A DNA stretch of 64,000 nucleotides from Diaphorobacter aerolatus. GTDB taxonomy: Bacteria; Pseudomonadota; Gammaproteobacteria; Burkholderiales; Burkholderiaceae_C. The position numbers and the translations under genes are program-made. The notes beneath the pieces were generated by a model. It searched no databases. It saw nothing but the letters and a program-made list of their open reading frames with translations, and was not told where the DNA came from. The stretch spans positions 1,302,001 to 1,366,000 of the forward strand of contig NZ_CP060783.1 of NCBI RefSeq assembly GCF_014489535.1. Reading direction: 5' to 3'. This document shows positions 1 to 9,689 of this stretch, one piece after another; within the stretch, counting starts at the first letter, position 1, and every line of letters starts with the position of its first letter.

Positions 1-1
1 G

Positions 2-28
2 CGCACCCCCAAATTCACCGGCCAATAA
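2..28 (+). CDS. 3' tail of an upstream gene (partial)
   Basis: A reading frame open from the window edge ends RTPKFTGQ followed by a TAA stop, 29 bases before the next start. Enoyl-CoA hydratase/crotonase proteins commonly end in a basic-P-x-F-x-G tail like this, which would suit the beta-oxidation-like genes downstream. Eight residues are too few for a firm call, so the family is only a suggestion. Confidence 0.35.
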   Translation, partial: RTPKFTGQ

Positions 29-57
29 CGCCTGTCTGTCATCTTCAAGGAAAAACC

Positions 58-839
58 ATGCAACTCAATTCCGGCATTTCTGCCGTCATCACCGGGGGGC
101 TTCCGGCCTGGGGGCCGCCACGGCCCGGCGTTTGGCCAGCCATGGCGTCAAGGTCGCCATCTTCGACATGAACGAAGCCGTCGGCCAGGCGTTGGCCAGC
201 GAGCTTGGCGGCGTTTACTGCAACGTGGACGTAACGTCCGAGGAGCAGGTGGACGCAGCCTTCGCCAAGGCCCGCGCCGCGATCGGGCAGGAACGCGTTT
301 TGGTCAACTGCGCCGGCACGGCCGACGCCGTCAAGACTGTCAGCCGCGATCGGAAAACGGGTGAGATCCGCCCGAGTGCGGTGGATCGCTTCAACCGCAT
401 CGTGCAGATCAACCTGGTGGGCACGTTCCGCTGCATTGCCAAATCGACGGCGGGCATGCTGGCGCTGGAACCGCTGGCCGACGGCGACCGCGGCGTCGTG
501 GTCAACACCGCTTCGGCCGCTGCGGTGGACGGCCAGGTCGGCCAGGCCAGCTATGCCGCCAGCAAGGCCGCCGTCATGGGCATGACCTTGCCGATCGCAC
601 GCGACCTGATGGACGAAGGCGTTCGCGTCAACACCATCCTGCCGGGGATCTTCGGCACCCCCTTGCTGCTGGCCCTGCCGGACAACGTCAAGCAAGCGCT
701 GGCGGCCAGCGTGCCCTTTCCCAAGCGTTTGGGCGACCCCGATGAATTCGCGCAGGCCGTCGAGTTTCTGGTCACTTGCGGCTACATGAACGCCGAGTCC
801 ATCCGCGTGGATGGGGCCCTCCGCATGGCGCCGCGCTGA
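58..839 (+). CDS. SDR-family dehydrogenase (3-hydroxyacyl-CoA dehydrogenase type 2-like), frameshifted near the start
   Basis: An NAD(P)-dependent short-chain dehydrogenase of about 260 residues. The protein starts MQLNSGISAVITGG at ATG 58. The expected glycine-rich nucleotide motif (TGGASGLG) is only obtained if one G is restored in the G run at 94-99; the rest of the protein then reads on in the next frame to 839. Visible SDR hallmarks are NCAG, a catalytic Ser in NTASAAA and the YAASK active site. The closest familiar pattern is the HSD17B10/3-hydroxyacyl-CoA dehydrogenase group, which oxidises 3-hydroxyacyl-CoA in fatty-acid-like degradation. That fits the thiolase and ABC importer downstream. 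The specific substrate is unknown. The indel is probably a sequencing error. Confidence 0.8.
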
Positions 840-986
840 CGCCTTGAACCCTCGAAGAGCTGCGCATGATGTCGTCAACCCGAGAAAGCCGCGCGACGGG
901 AGCCTGGAATGTCAGGGGGCCGGCCACGGGTGACTGCAAGTCATGGCGTGATGTCGATCCGCAGCTCGCCAGGAGCGTCATTCGCC

Positions 987-1718
987 ATGATTGACCTGCA
1001 TTACGCACCGACACCCAACGGCTGGAAGATCTCCATCCTGCTTGAGGAACTCGGACTTCCCTATACGGTGACTCCGGTCAACATCCGCGCTGGCGAGCAA
1101 TTCAAGCCGGAATTTCTGGCGATCAGCCCGAACAACCGCATTCCGGCCATAGTGGACCATGCGCCGCTCGACGGCGGCGGCCCGCTTTCGGTGTTCGAGA
1201 CCGGCGCCATCCTGGTCTATCTGGCCCAGAAAACCAACCGCTTCCTGCCCACGGATCTGCGCGGCTTCACCCAAACCATGCAATGGGTGATGTGGCAGGT
1301 GAGCGGACTGGGGCCCATGCTCGGCCAGCATGGTCACTTTGCGCTGTATGCGCAGGAAAAGATCGCCTACGCGATCGAGCGTTACCGCGACGAAGCGGCG
1401 CGGCTGTATCGCGTGCTCGATACCCAGCTCGGCAAGACCGGCGCCTATGTCGCCGGCGCCGAGTACGGCATCGCCGACATCGCCTGCTTTCCCTGGGCCA
1501 TGACCCACAAGGCGCAAGGCTTCACGCTCGACGATTTTCCCCACATCAAGCGCTGGTACGCCAGCGTGCGCGCCCGGCCGCAAGTGCAGGCGGGACTGGC
1601 GGTCGGCAAATTCGAGAAGGAGCCGCTGGACGACGAAGCAAGAAAGAACATGTTCGGCCAGAAGGCCAAGGAGATGGCACACCGCATGTCGCCCAACAAC
1701 CAGCGAGAAACACCATGA
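987..1718 (+). CDS. Glutathione S-transferase family protein (YfcG/YghU-like)
   Basis: A 243-residue cytosolic GST. The N-terminal thioredoxin-like half carries the PNGWKISILLEEL helix and the SPNNRIPAI segment with the cis-Pro. The C-terminal helical half has the GAEYGIADIACFPW motif typical of the family. YfcG/YghU-type enzymes use glutathione for disulfide-bond reduction or conjugation. The start at ATG 987 is chosen because AGGAG lies at 971 and the mature GST fold begins immediately; an in-frame start at 909 would add unrelated sequence. The stop overlaps the next ATG (ATGA), so the two genes are translationally coupled. With the HCCA-isomerase-like neighbour it suggests glutathione-dependent handling of an aromatic or unsaturated intermediate, which is inference. 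Confidence 0.85.
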   Translation: MIDLHYAPTPNGWKISILLEELGLPYTVTPVNIRAGEQFKPEFLAISPNNRIPAIVDHAPLDGGGPLSVFETGAILVYLAQKTNRFLPTDLRGFTQTMQWVMWQVSGLGPMLGQHGHFALYAQEKIAYAIERYRDEAARLYRVLDTQLGKTGAYVAGAEYGIADIACFPWAMTHKAQGFTLDDFPHIKRWYASVRARPQVQAGLAVGKFEKEPLDDEARKNMFGQKAKEMAHRMSPNNQRETP

Positions 1719-2323
1719 TCGAATTCTTCTTCGACTGCTCCAGCCCCTGGACCTATCTCGCCTTCCACAACATCCAGCCGCTCGCCGACGAACTGGGCGT
1801 CGAGGTCACATGGCGGCCCATCCTGGTCGGCGGCATCTTCAACACGATCAATCCGACCGTCTACGCCTCGCGCGAGACGCCGGTGCCGCAGAAGGCCCGC
1901 TACCTGAAAAAGGATCTGGCAGATTGGGCCCGCTCGACGGGGCTTGCGATCAAGATGCCGCCGACGGTGTTTCCCGTCAACAGCGTGAAGGCGATGCGCG
2001 GCTGCGTCTGGCTCGGCAACGACATGGTGCCGTTTGCCCGCGCCATATTTGAAGCCTATTGGGGCGAGGACCAGGACATCTCGCAGGATTCGGTGCTGAC
2101 CCATGTGTGCCAGCGCATTGGCATCGATCCCGCCCCATTCTTTGCAGGCATCGGCGAGCAGGCGATCAAGGATCAGCTCAAGGCCAACACCGATGAGGTG
2201 GTCGCGCGCGGCGGCTTTGGCTCGCCGACCATCTTTGTGGACAAGACCGACATGTATTTCGGCAACGACCGCATGCCGCTGATCCGCGAAGCCGTGCTGC
2301 GCCTGCAAGGGAAGACGGCCTGA
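1715..2323 (+). CDS. 2-hydroxychromene-2-carboxylate isomerase family (DsbA-like) protein
   Basis: A 202-residue kappa-class GST/DsbA-fold protein. It begins MIEFFFDCSSPWTYLAF, the usual beta-strand followed by the active-site Ser in CSSPWTY of HCCA isomerases, and ends with the GSPTIFV cis-Pro segment and a DR motif. Known members isomerise 2-hydroxychromene-2-carboxylate in naphthalene degradation with glutathione. Many members act on unknown compounds. It overlaps the GST gene by 4 bases and lies 55 bases before an ABC substrate-binding gene. Family confidence is high; the exact substrate is not deducible. Confidence 0.85.
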   Translation: MIEFFFDCSSPWTYLAFHNIQPLADELGVEVTWRPILVGGIFNTINPTVYASRETPVPQKARYLKKDLADWARSTGLAIKMPPTVFPVNSVKAMRGCVWLGNDMVPFARAIFEAYWGEDQDISQDSVLTHVCQRIGIDPAPFFAGIGEQAIKDQLKANTDEVVARGGFGSPTIFVDKTDMYFGNDRMPLIREAVLRLQGKTA

Positions 2324-2378
2324 TACCGCAAGCAGGGTTCACCCATCCATTCATCTCACCACCACCACAGGAGACATC

Positions 2379-3569
2379 ATGCAAAAAAGACAATTCATCA
2401 CCATGCTTTCCGGCGCCATGCTGACCGGCGTTTCTGGCCTGGTCCGCGCGCAGGGCGCAGGCACCCCGGGCGTGACGGATCGCGAGATCAAGATCGGCTC
2501 GACCGGGCCGCTCAGCGGCCCGGCCGCAGGCTATGGCGTCGTCGGCAAGACCATGTCTGCATGGTTTGACCTGGTCAACGCCGAGGGCGGCGTGAATGGG
2601 CGCCAGCTCAAGCTGGTGCTGGCCGACGATGGCTACAGCCCGCCGAAAACCCTGGAGCAATCGCGCCGCCTGGTGGAGCGCGATCAGGTGGCTTTTCTCG
2701 CGGCGCAGATAGGCTCGTCCACTGGGCTGGCGTCGCGCAGCTATCTCAACAACGCCAAAGTACCGCAACTCTTCGTTTCGTCCGGCTCTGCCACGTGGCT
2801 GGATGATGCGGCTAAGTTCCCCTGGAGCATGGGCTGGCTGCCCCTGTACACCGACGAAGGGCGCATCCTGGCCAGGCACATCCTGCAGACGCGGCCCAAC
2901 GCGAAGATCGCCATGTTCTACCAGAACGACGACGCCGGCAAGGATGTGCTGCGTGGCGTGAAGGAGGTTCTGGCTGCCGCCGGGAAGAAGCTCATCAGCG
3001 AAGAGTCGCATGAAGTGTCGGATCCGACGGTGGACTCGCAGATCGTCTCCATGCATGCCTCGGGCGCGGACGTGCTGGTGGCGTGGGGTTCGCCCAAAGC
3101 CACCCTCCAGTCGCTGCGCAAGACCCACGACATCGGCTGGCGCCCGGCCATCTACATCAACCCGAGCGCATCTTCGGTGCCCGCGGTGCTGACTCCGGTG
3201 GGGCTGGACAAGGTCAAGGGCATCATGAGCGCCGCGTTCCTCAAGGATCCGAGCGATCCGACCTGGAAGGACGACCCTGGTGTCCTGGCCTGGCATGCCT
3301 TCATGGACAAATACAACAAAGGCGCGGCCAAGGAGTACCTCACCGTGCTCGGTGCCTGCCTTGGGCAAGTGACAGTGCAGTTGCTCAAGCAGTGCGGCAA
3401 CGACCTCTCGCGCGAGAACATCATGCGGCAGTCGCGCCGCCTGGACATGGATTTGCCCATGATGCTGCCGGGCCTGCGTGTCAAGACCAGCGACGCCCGC
3501 CCTCACCCGATACCGGACATGCGCATCCAGCAGTTCGACGGCACGAGCTGGAAGGTGATGCCGTCCTGA
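2379..3569 (+). CDS. ABC transporter periplasmic substrate-binding protein, branched-chain amino acid type
   Basis: A 396-residue LivK-type binding protein. The N-terminus has a signal peptide (MQKRQFITMLSGAMLTGVSGLVRAQ). The mature protein opens with IKIGSTGPLSGPAAGYG, the classic start of periplasmic-binding fold type I. A GGAG ribosome site sits 8 bases before ATG 2379. It is followed, with a 16-base gap, by the two ATPase and two permease genes of the same importer. In catabolic clusters such proteins often bind aromatic or alicyclic acids rather than amino acids. The ligand here is unknown. Confidence 0.88.
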   Translation: MQKRQFITMLSGAMLTGVSGLVRAQGAGTPGVTDREIKIGSTGPLSGPAAGYGVVGKTMSAWFDLVNAEGGVNGRQLKLVLADDGYSPPKTLEQSRRLVERDQVAFLAAQIGSSTGLASRSYLNNAKVPQLFVSSGSATWLDDAAKFPWSMGWLPLYTDEGRILARHILQTRPNAKIAMFYQNDDAGKDVLRGVKEVLAAAGKKLISEESHEVSDPTVDSQIVSMHASGADVLVAWGSPKATLQSLRKTHDIGWRPAIYINPSASSVPAVLTPVGLDKVKGIMSAAFLKDPSDPTWKDDPGVLAWHAFMDKYNKGAAKEYLTVLGACLGQVTVQLLKQCGNDLSRENIMRQSRRLDMDLPMMLPGLRVKTSDARPHPIPDMRIQQFDGTSWKVMPS

Positions 3570-3585
3570 CGGGGCGAGCGCAGCG

Positions 3586-4353
3586 ATGGAACCCATTCTT
3601 TCCGTACGCGACCTGACGATCCGCTTCGGCGGTGTCGTCGCGCTGGACGCCTTCTCGATGGACGTGCCCGAGGGCTGCATCTTCGGCCTGATCGGGCCGA
3701 ACGGCGCTGGCAAGACGACCTGCTTCAACTGCATCAGCGGCCTGTACCGGCCCACCCACGGCAGCGTGCGCTTCGGCCAGGCCGAGTTGACGCGCCTGCC
3801 GCGCCACGGCGTGGCACGGCTGGGTCTGAGCCGCACCTTCCAGAACGTGGCGCTCTACCCCTCGCTCACGGTGCGCGAAAACGTGATGGTGGGTGCGCAC
3901 GCGCGGCTGCCGGTGTCGATGCTGGGTGCCGCGCTGCGCTCGCGCGCCGTCCGTGCCGCCGAGGAAGAAATCGCGCACTCGGCTGACGCGGCCCTGGCCA
4001 CGCTGCGGCTGTCCGACTATGCCGACCGGGGCGTGGCGGAACTGCCGGTGGGCATCCAGCACCGCGTGGAAATCGCGCGGGCGCTGGTGACGCGGCCCAA
4101 GCTGCTGCTGCTTGACGAACCCGCCGCTGGCCTCACCGCTGGCGAGGTCGATGAACTGCGCGACGTGCTGCTGCGCCTGCACGAGGAATTGAAGCTGACC
4201 ATGGTGATCGTGGAGCACAACATGCGCTTCGTGATGAAGACCTGCTCCGACCTCGCGGTACTGAGCTTTGGCCGCAAGCTCGCCCAGGGCTCGCCCGAGG
4301 AAGTGGCCAACAACGACGCCGTGCTCGATGCCTATCTGGGAGGTGTGCTGTGA
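3586..4353 (+). CDS. ABC transporter ATP-binding protein, LivG type
   Basis: A 255-residue ATPase of a branched-chain-type importer. It has Walker A GPNGAGKTT, a Q-loop in SRTFQNVALYPSLTV, an unusual signature region (LPVGIQHRVEIARAL instead of the LSxGQ consensus), Walker B LLLLDEPAAGL and the switch His in VEHNM. The ATG is 16 bases past the binding-protein stop. The stop overlaps the GTG start of the next ATPase, so the genes form one transcript. It acts at the inner face of the membrane with the partner ATPase and permeases downstream. Confidence 0.88.
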   Translation: MEPILSVRDLTIRFGGVVALDAFSMDVPEGCIFGLIGPNGAGKTTCFNCISGLYRPTHGSVRFGQAELTRLPRHGVARLGLSRTFQNVALYPSLTVRENVMVGAHARLPVSMLGAALRSRAVRAAEEEIAHSADAALATLRLSDYADRGVAELPVGIQHRVEIARALVTRPKLLLLDEPAAGLTAGEVDELRDVLLRLHEELKLTMVIVEHNMRFVMKTCSDLAVLSFGRKLAQGSPEEVANNDAVLDAYLGGVL

Positions 4354-5066
4354 CCCAACGGCTTGAAATCCGCAACCTCGCGGTGGCCTACGGCCGAACG
4401 GCGGTGGTGCATGGCATCGACCTGCACGTGCAGGCCGGCGAGATGGTGGCGCTGCTCGGCGCCAACGGCGCGGGAAAGACCTCCATCCTGCGCGCCATCA
4501 GCCACCAGCAGGTGACTGCCAAGGGCACGCTGCGCTTCGAGGGCCAGGACATCATCGACATGGCCGCGCCCGCCATCGCCTCGCTGGGCATCGCCCACGT
4601 GCCCGAAGGGCGCGGCACCTTTGGCGACCTGACGGTGCTGGAAAACCTGCGCGTGGGCGCCATCCACCGCCGCGACAAGGACGGCATCGAGCAGGACATC
4701 GCCCGGATGCAGACGCTGTTTCCCAAGCTGTCCAGCCGCGCGAAGCAGGCGGCGGGCACGCTCAGCGGCGGCGAGCAGCAGATGCTGGCCATCGCGCGCG
4801 CGCTGATGACGCGCCCCAAGATGCTGCTGCTGGACGAGCCTTCGTTCGGCATCGCGCCGCGCGTGACGCAGGAGATCTACGAACTCCTGCACCAGTTGCG
4901 CGAAACCGAGCACCTCACGGCGCTCATCGTGGAGCAGAACGCCCAGGTCGCGCTGAACCTAGTCAACCGGGCCTATGTGCTCGAAAGCGGGCGCGTCACT
5001 GCCCAGGGCACCGCAGCCGAGCTGCGCGAAGACGACGCCGTGCGCCGCAGCTACCTCGGCCACTGA
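4350..5066 (+). CDS. ABC transporter ATP-binding protein, LivF type
   Basis: A 238-residue second ATPase of the importer. The GTG start at 4350 overlaps the LivG stop as GTGA. Motifs are Walker A GANGAGKTS, signature LSGGEQQMLAIARAL, Walker B MLLLDEPSFGI and switch His-equivalent region VEQNAQ, where Gln replaces His as is usual in LivF proteins. The sequence HVPEGRGTFGDLTVLENL is typical of the family. It pairs with the preceding LivG to power uptake through the two permeases encoded next. Confidence 0.88.
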   Translation: MTQRLEIRNLAVAYGRTAVVHGIDLHVQAGEMVALLGANGAGKTSILRAISHQQVTAKGTLRFEGQDIIDMAAPAIASLGIAHVPEGRGTFGDLTVLENLRVGAIHRRDKDGIEQDIARMQTLFPKLSSRAKQAAGTLSGGEQQMLAIARALMTRPKMLLLDEPSFGIAPRVTQEIYELLHQLRETEHLTALIVEQNAQVALNLVNRAYVLESGRVTAQGTAAELREDDAVRRSYLGH

Positions 5067-5085
5067 TCAAAAAAGGTTCATCACC

Positions 5086-5958
5086 ATGCAAGCATTCCTT
5101 CACCAGATAGCTTCGGGCCTGGCGGCGGGCGGCATCTATGCCAGCCTCGCCATCGCGCTTGTGCTCATCTATCGCTGCACTTCGTCCGTCAACTTCGCGC
5201 AGGGCGAACTGGCGATGTTCTCCACCTATATGAGCTGGGCGTTGGTTCAGGCGGGCGCATCATGGTGGGTGGCCTTCGCCGTCGTGGTCGTGGGTTCCTT
5301 CCTGCTCGGGCTGGCGCTGGAACGGGTCATCTTCCAGCCCCTGCGGCACAAGCCGGTGCTCTCGGTCGTGGCGGCCAGCATCGCGCTGCTCATCATCTTG
5401 AACAGCCTGGTCGGCTGGCTGTTCGGGCATGAGATGCTGGAGTTCGCCACGCCGTTCGGTGGCGTCCTCAGCCGTGCCGAACCCTATCTGTCGGCCCACG
5501 AGGTCGGCGTTCTGCTCGTCACCCTGGCCGAACTGGCGGCGGTATTCGCGTTCTTCCGCTTCACCCGGTTCGGCCTGGCGATGCGTGCGGTGGCGGTGAA
5601 CGCGCCGTCGGCGGAACTGTCGGGCATCAGCACCAACAAGGTGCTGGCCGTGGGCTGGGGTCTTGCAGCGGTGGCCGGTGCCGTGGCGGGGCTGATGGCC
5701 GCGCCCATCGTGTTCCTGGAGCCGTCGATGATGATGGGGCCGCTGATCTACGCACTGGCGGGCGCGCTGCTGGGCGGCATCGCCAGCCCTGTGGGCGCCG
5801 TGGCCGGGGGCTTCGCCGTCGGGGTACTGGAGAACCTGCTGGGCGCCTACGTGGTCGGCAACGACCTGAAACTGACCTGCATCATGCTGTTGATCATCGC
5901 GATGCTGGTCTTGCGGCCCGCCGGTATCTTCGGCAAGACGGCCCAGGTGAGGGTGTGA
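5086..5958 (+). CDS. ABC transporter permease, LivH type
   Basis: A 290-residue inner-membrane permease with about eight hydrophobic segments. The start is ATG 5086 (MQAFLHQIASGLAAGGIYAS), which gives the normal LivH N-terminus; upstream in-frame codons run back inside livF. Family signs are NFAQGELAMFS near residue 45 and the cytoplasmic EAA-like region around RAVAVNAPSAELSGI. The stop overlaps the next gene. It forms the transmembrane channel with LivM. Confidence 0.86.
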   Translation: MQAFLHQIASGLAAGGIYASLAIALVLIYRCTSSVNFAQGELAMFSTYMSWALVQAGASWWVAFAVVVVGSFLLGLALERVIFQPLRHKPVLSVVAASIALLIILNSLVGWLFGHEMLEFATPFGGVLSRAEPYLSAHEVGVLLVTLAELAAVFAFFRFTRFGLAMRAVAVNAPSAELSGISTNKVLAVGWGLAAVAGAVAGLMAAPIVFLEPSMMMGPLIYALAGALLGGIASPVGAVAGGFAVGVLENLLGAYVVGNDLKLTCIMLLIIAMLVLRPAGIFGKTAQVRV

Positions 5959-6964
5959 GCATGAGTACCATGAACGCCCCACTCAACATCCGCCCGGCGG
6001 CATCGCCCACCTGGTTGCGCTGGACGGCCTCGGTGGTCGGGCTCGCGCTGCTGGCCTGGTCCTTTAGTTGGCAAAGTTATCCGTTGTACGTGATGACGCA
6101 GGTGCTGATCTATGGCATCGCCATCATGGGCCTGAACCTGCTCACCGGCTACACGGGCCAGATCTCGCTCGGCCACAGCGCCTTCTTCGCCATCGGTGCC
6201 TATACTGCGGCGGTGCTCTCGCATCACCTGGGCTGGCCATTCTACGTGGGCGTGCCGGTGGCGGCGCTGTTGTGCTTCGTGGCGGGTTTCCTCTTCGGCT
6301 TCCCGGCGCTGCGGCTGCCCATGCTTTATCTGGCGCTGTCCACCTTCGCGGTGGCGGTGGTGACACCGCAGGCGCTCAAGTGGAAAAAGATCGAGTGGCT
6401 GACCGGCGGCGTGGCGGGGATCGTCCTGGAAAAACCTGTGTTCCCAGGAGTGCTGGCCGACCGGGCGGACTGGGCCATCATGGCCTGCGTTGCGGCCTGC
6501 GCGCTCTGCGCCTTCCTGCTGGCGCGGCGGATTCTCGGCTCGCAGTTCGGCCGCCTGGTGGACGCCTCGCGCGACCAGCCGCTCGCGGCGGCGGCGGGCG
6601 GGCTCGACATCACCGCCCTGCGCACGCAGATGTTCGGCCTCAGCGCGGCGTTCACCGGCCTGGCCGGTGCCCTGAGCGTGGTGGCGGGCCAGTTCGTCGC
6701 GCCCGAGAACTTTCCCTTCCTGCTCTCGGTGTCCCTGCTGGTGGGCAGCTTCGTGGGCGGGGTGCGCAGCCTGTGGGGCGCCTTCCTGGGGGCTGCCTTC
6801 ATCGTGCTCACGCCCAACTTGGCCGAGAGCGTGTCGCAATCCGCGCCGTGGATGATCTTCGGCTTCGCACTGCTCGCGGTGGTCTTCCTGGCCCCAATGG
6901 CTTGAGCGGCTGGATCACCAGCCTCCGGCGCAGGCGTGCAAATTCCTCATCCGCCCAGTCTTAG
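5955..6964 (+). CDS. ABC transporter permease, LivM type, frameshifted near the C-terminus
   Basis: The second permease of the importer, about 335 residues when repaired. Start candidates are GTG 5955 (overlapping the livH stop) or ATG 5961. It contains GLNLLTGYTGQISLGHSAFF, the standard LivM signature, and many membrane helices. In the sequence as given the frame stops at 6905 (FLAPMA). Restoring one C in the run at 6892-6895 gives FLAPNGLSGWITSLRRRR, the usual basic LivM tail, ending at the TAG at 6962-6964. The next gene's ATG follows immediately. The indel is probably a sequencing error. Confidence 0.82.
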
Positions 6965-7275
6965 ATGCTTTCCATGCAGCCCGTCTTCGTCGCTGGCACG
7001 GGCATGACCCGTTCCGGCAAGCACATTGACTGCGGTCTCAAATCGCTCACCGCCGAGGCGATTGGCGAAGCCATTGCCGATGCAGGCATCACCCCGTCCC
7101 AACTGCAGGCGCCCCACATGCGCAACGCCGCTGCTGGTGTCATGGCCGACCAGGTGCTGATCCCCGGAAAGGTGGCGTTGCGCGGCATGGGCATCAGGCG
7201 CATTCCGGTCGTCAACATCGAGAACGCTTGTAGACGCATCCTTGCAGTGGGTGCTCGATATGCTGCTGGCTTCAG
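6965..7275 (+). pseudogene. N-terminal remnant of an SCP-x-type thiolase, cut by the ICE junction
   Basis: About 100 residues of an acetyl-CoA acetyltransferase/lipid-transfer-protein-type thiolase that normally has about 390. It starts QPVFVAGTGMTRSGKH and reaches the active-site Cys context IPVVNIENAC. There the frame appears to slip by one base: after position 7231 the other frame reads DASLQWVLDMLLASD, a plausible continuation of the Cys helix. Recognisable thiolase sequence then ends at about 7275, exactly where the convergent relaxase gene ends. The later catalytic His and Cys residues are absent, so the gene is truncated regardless of the indel. It was the last visible gene of the upstream operon. 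Confidence 0.8.
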
Positions 7276-9253
7276 ATAACAGATAAGCCCTGTTGCCGTC
7301 GGATTTGCCAGGATACGCGGCCGTCATGTACCTGCGCAGAAATCGGCATACCGAGTCGTTGTTCGATGACAGGCCTCCATGGCACCAGGCTGAACCCCAT
7401 GCCGTCATCGAGCATGGCGTAGCGCCCGCTGGCCAGCATGACGCTGCGGCGGTAGATGCCCGCCACGCGCTGGCCATCGGCCACGGGCCGATGCTCCAGG
7501 CCAGTTTCGGCGGCCAAGTCCTTCGCGGCATGCGCTACATCCCGGCTGCGCAGCGTTGCCAGCAGATTGCGCGCCAGGATGACGCGTTGGCCGCGCCGCT
7601 CGGCCAGCCCCTGTTCGGCCAGGAAGTCGGTGCGCTGTTGCATTGCCTGCTTGGCCTCACCGCCAAAGCCCAGGTCGCCCAGGCCAGAGCCGCCGCCGAT
7701 CAACTGCTGGTCAAGCCAGGTGGCCCCGATCACGCGGGCCTGCCGCTCGATGGGCAGGTGCGATTTCAGCTCCACGGCCACGCCGCCCAGGCGCTGCGCG
7801 TCGTAGCGACGGCCCTGATCGGGCAGGTCGCCCGGCACCTTCCATAGCCCTTCGGCCACGCGCTCCACGATGCCTGCCCGGCGCAGGGCTTCCAAGCGCC
7901 GGACGTGGGCCGCGACGACTTCCTGCGGATCGCGGCCCGGCACGGCCTGGCCCTGCGCGATAGCAAGGTGGTGGTCGGTGCGGTACAGACCATCGCTCGC
8001 CAGCACGGCGATGTTCTTGTCGGCCGCGCGCACGTCGGCCGATCCCTTCACCTCCACCACGGCGCCGGTGGGATAGTTCGCCAGCTCGTCGCGGGTGTTG
8101 AGCGCGACGTAGTGGGCCTTGCCGTCCACCCCGTCGATGACCAGATAGCCACGGTCGCGCAGCTCGTCGGCCAGCCCCTTCGCGGCTACGCGGCCGAGAA
8201 TGGTTCGGCCATCGTCGCCCGGCTCGAACACCGCCAGTTCGCGCGGCTCGCCGCGCATGGCACGCTGCATGGTGCGGATGATGTCGCCACGCTCGCCCAG
8301 GGCGCGCAGGGTCTTCTCGGCATCGGCATGGACGGCCCAGGTGCCCGGCTGCGTCTCGTCGGCCAGCCCCAGGCGCTGCAAGCGTTGCAGGCGGCCGATC
8401 AGCAGCAGGCGTTGGCGTTGCAGCTTCGGTTCGTTGAAGCGTTCGATCTGCACCCGGCCGTCTTCGCCGGCCTCGCGTTTCAGCGTGCGATCCAGGCTCG
8501 TCCACCGCTCCTGCTCCACCTCGCGTTGCAAGGTCTGCTGGATCTCCAGTTCGGTGCGCGGCCCCAGCCATTCGGTCGCCAGCTCGGATGCGCGATGCCG
8601 AAAGCCATCGGCGATGTAGTCACCCGCGATGATGAGGTCTTTGCTGGTATCGTCGCGCCCGCGCACGATCAGGTGGGCGTGGGGGTTGTCGGTGTTCCAG
8701 TGATCAACGGCCACCCATTCCAGCCGTGTGCCCAGGTCAGCTTCCATGCGGTTCATCAGATGCCGTGTATAGGTGCGCAGGTCTTCCAGCTCCGCGCCGT
8801 CCTCGGCGAGACGATGAAGCGGAAGTGATGCCGGTCGTCGGCGCAGCGTTCCTTGAAGGCGTCGAGGTCGGCGGTATCGGTCTGCGGCCCGTAGGCTTGG
8901 CCTGGCTCGCCGTCGCGGCCCACGCCGTCGCGCTCGATGTAGCGTAGGTGCTTGGCGAGCGATTGCGGGCTGGCCCGCTGCTGGTTCACCAGTAGGGTCT
9001 TGATGGTCACGCGCCGCGACATGGGTGTCAGCTTCGCGCCCGCAAACCGCGCCGCCGTATGGCCGCGCCCCAGGCGTGAGCCGGGCCGCTGGCCGGTGGC
9101 CTTGCCGCCGACGGCCGATGCCGGACGGCGCACCGAGGACTTGCCGCCACTGGCCTTGCCGGCCTGCTGGAGCACCTTGGAAACGAAGCCCTGGCCGCGG
9201 TTTTTTGGCGCGCTGGGGCGGATGTGGAAATCGTCGTCGCGGCGGTTGATCAT
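7272..9253 (-). CDS. Conjugative relaxase (VirD2-like, DUF3363, Tn4371-family RlxS), frameshifted
   Basis: A relaxase of about 660 residues that nicks oriT and leads transfer of the ICE. The start at 9253 (MINRRDDDFHIRPSAP) has GGAGAG upstream. The N-terminus carries KHLRYIERDGV with the likely catalytic Tyr. The histidine-triad metal site follows, as HWNTDNPHAHLIVRG. The long C-terminal half with RGYLVIDGVDGKAHYV matches DUF3363. At about 8804 one base is missing: HFRFIVSP continues as EDGAELEDLRTYTRHL only after the frame changes. The last residues (QQGLSVI) reach into the junction with the broken thiolase, so the natural C-terminus may be slightly altered. Its neighbours TraF, DUF2840 and ParA are the standard Tn4371-type order. 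Confidence 0.85.
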
Positions 9254-9689
9254 GACTTCTCTCCCTGAAAGCTGGGGCGTAGTCCGTCGTGCGAAGCACG
9301 CGAACAAGCCCATATCGACGCGGGCCACGCGCCACAAGCAGCACGGCGGCGAAGCCGCTGCGTGCCGCGCCACCCCCACGTGCAGACTGGCTTTGCGGGC
9401 CGACAGGTGCCGCCCCCTTTTGTCTTGCCTTCCGCATTTGCCTCCCGCATCCGCTCCAGGCAACTGCGGCCCGGCGGCAAGGCTGCACCGGCAGCCAGCG
9501 CACCGGCGAACACGGCGATGGCCGCAGGCCATCCGTGTTCGAGACAAGACGCCTGCACGTGGGACGGCTGCGCCGGAGGCAGCGTGAAGTGCGGCGCGGA
9601 TGCGCTCGCACTGCATGTGCGACGACACACGGAACGCCGCCGGAACGACACGCCCGATAGCACGATGATGCACAGCGAATCAGCGGCCA
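9254..9689. other. 436-bp intergenic region between relaxase and TraF
   Basis: No convincing gene is seen; the open frames here are GC-driven and lack any family signature. The stretch holds one copy of the CACGCCYGATAGCACGAT motif at 9649-9666 and small inverted repeats such as CGTGCGAAGCACG near 9281. In Tn4371-type elements the origin of transfer is expected near the relaxase gene, so this is a reasonable place to look for oriT, but no nick site can be named from sequence alone. Confidence 0.4.
9649..9666 (+). repeat. Isolated iteron-like copy
   Basis: An 18-bp copy of CACGCCYGATAGCACGAT, identical to the second unit of the array at 11859-11923. It lies just beyond the 3' end of traF. A matching motif 2.2 kb from the main array could be a second binding site for the same protein, RepA or a partition protein. 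Confidence 0.6.

Noticed and set aside
2178-3836. Long - strand open frame (552 codons) opposite the first substrate-binding gene
   Set aside because: It mirrors the intact binding-protein gene; its translation is Arg/His/Ala-rich without any motif, a GC-driven shadow.
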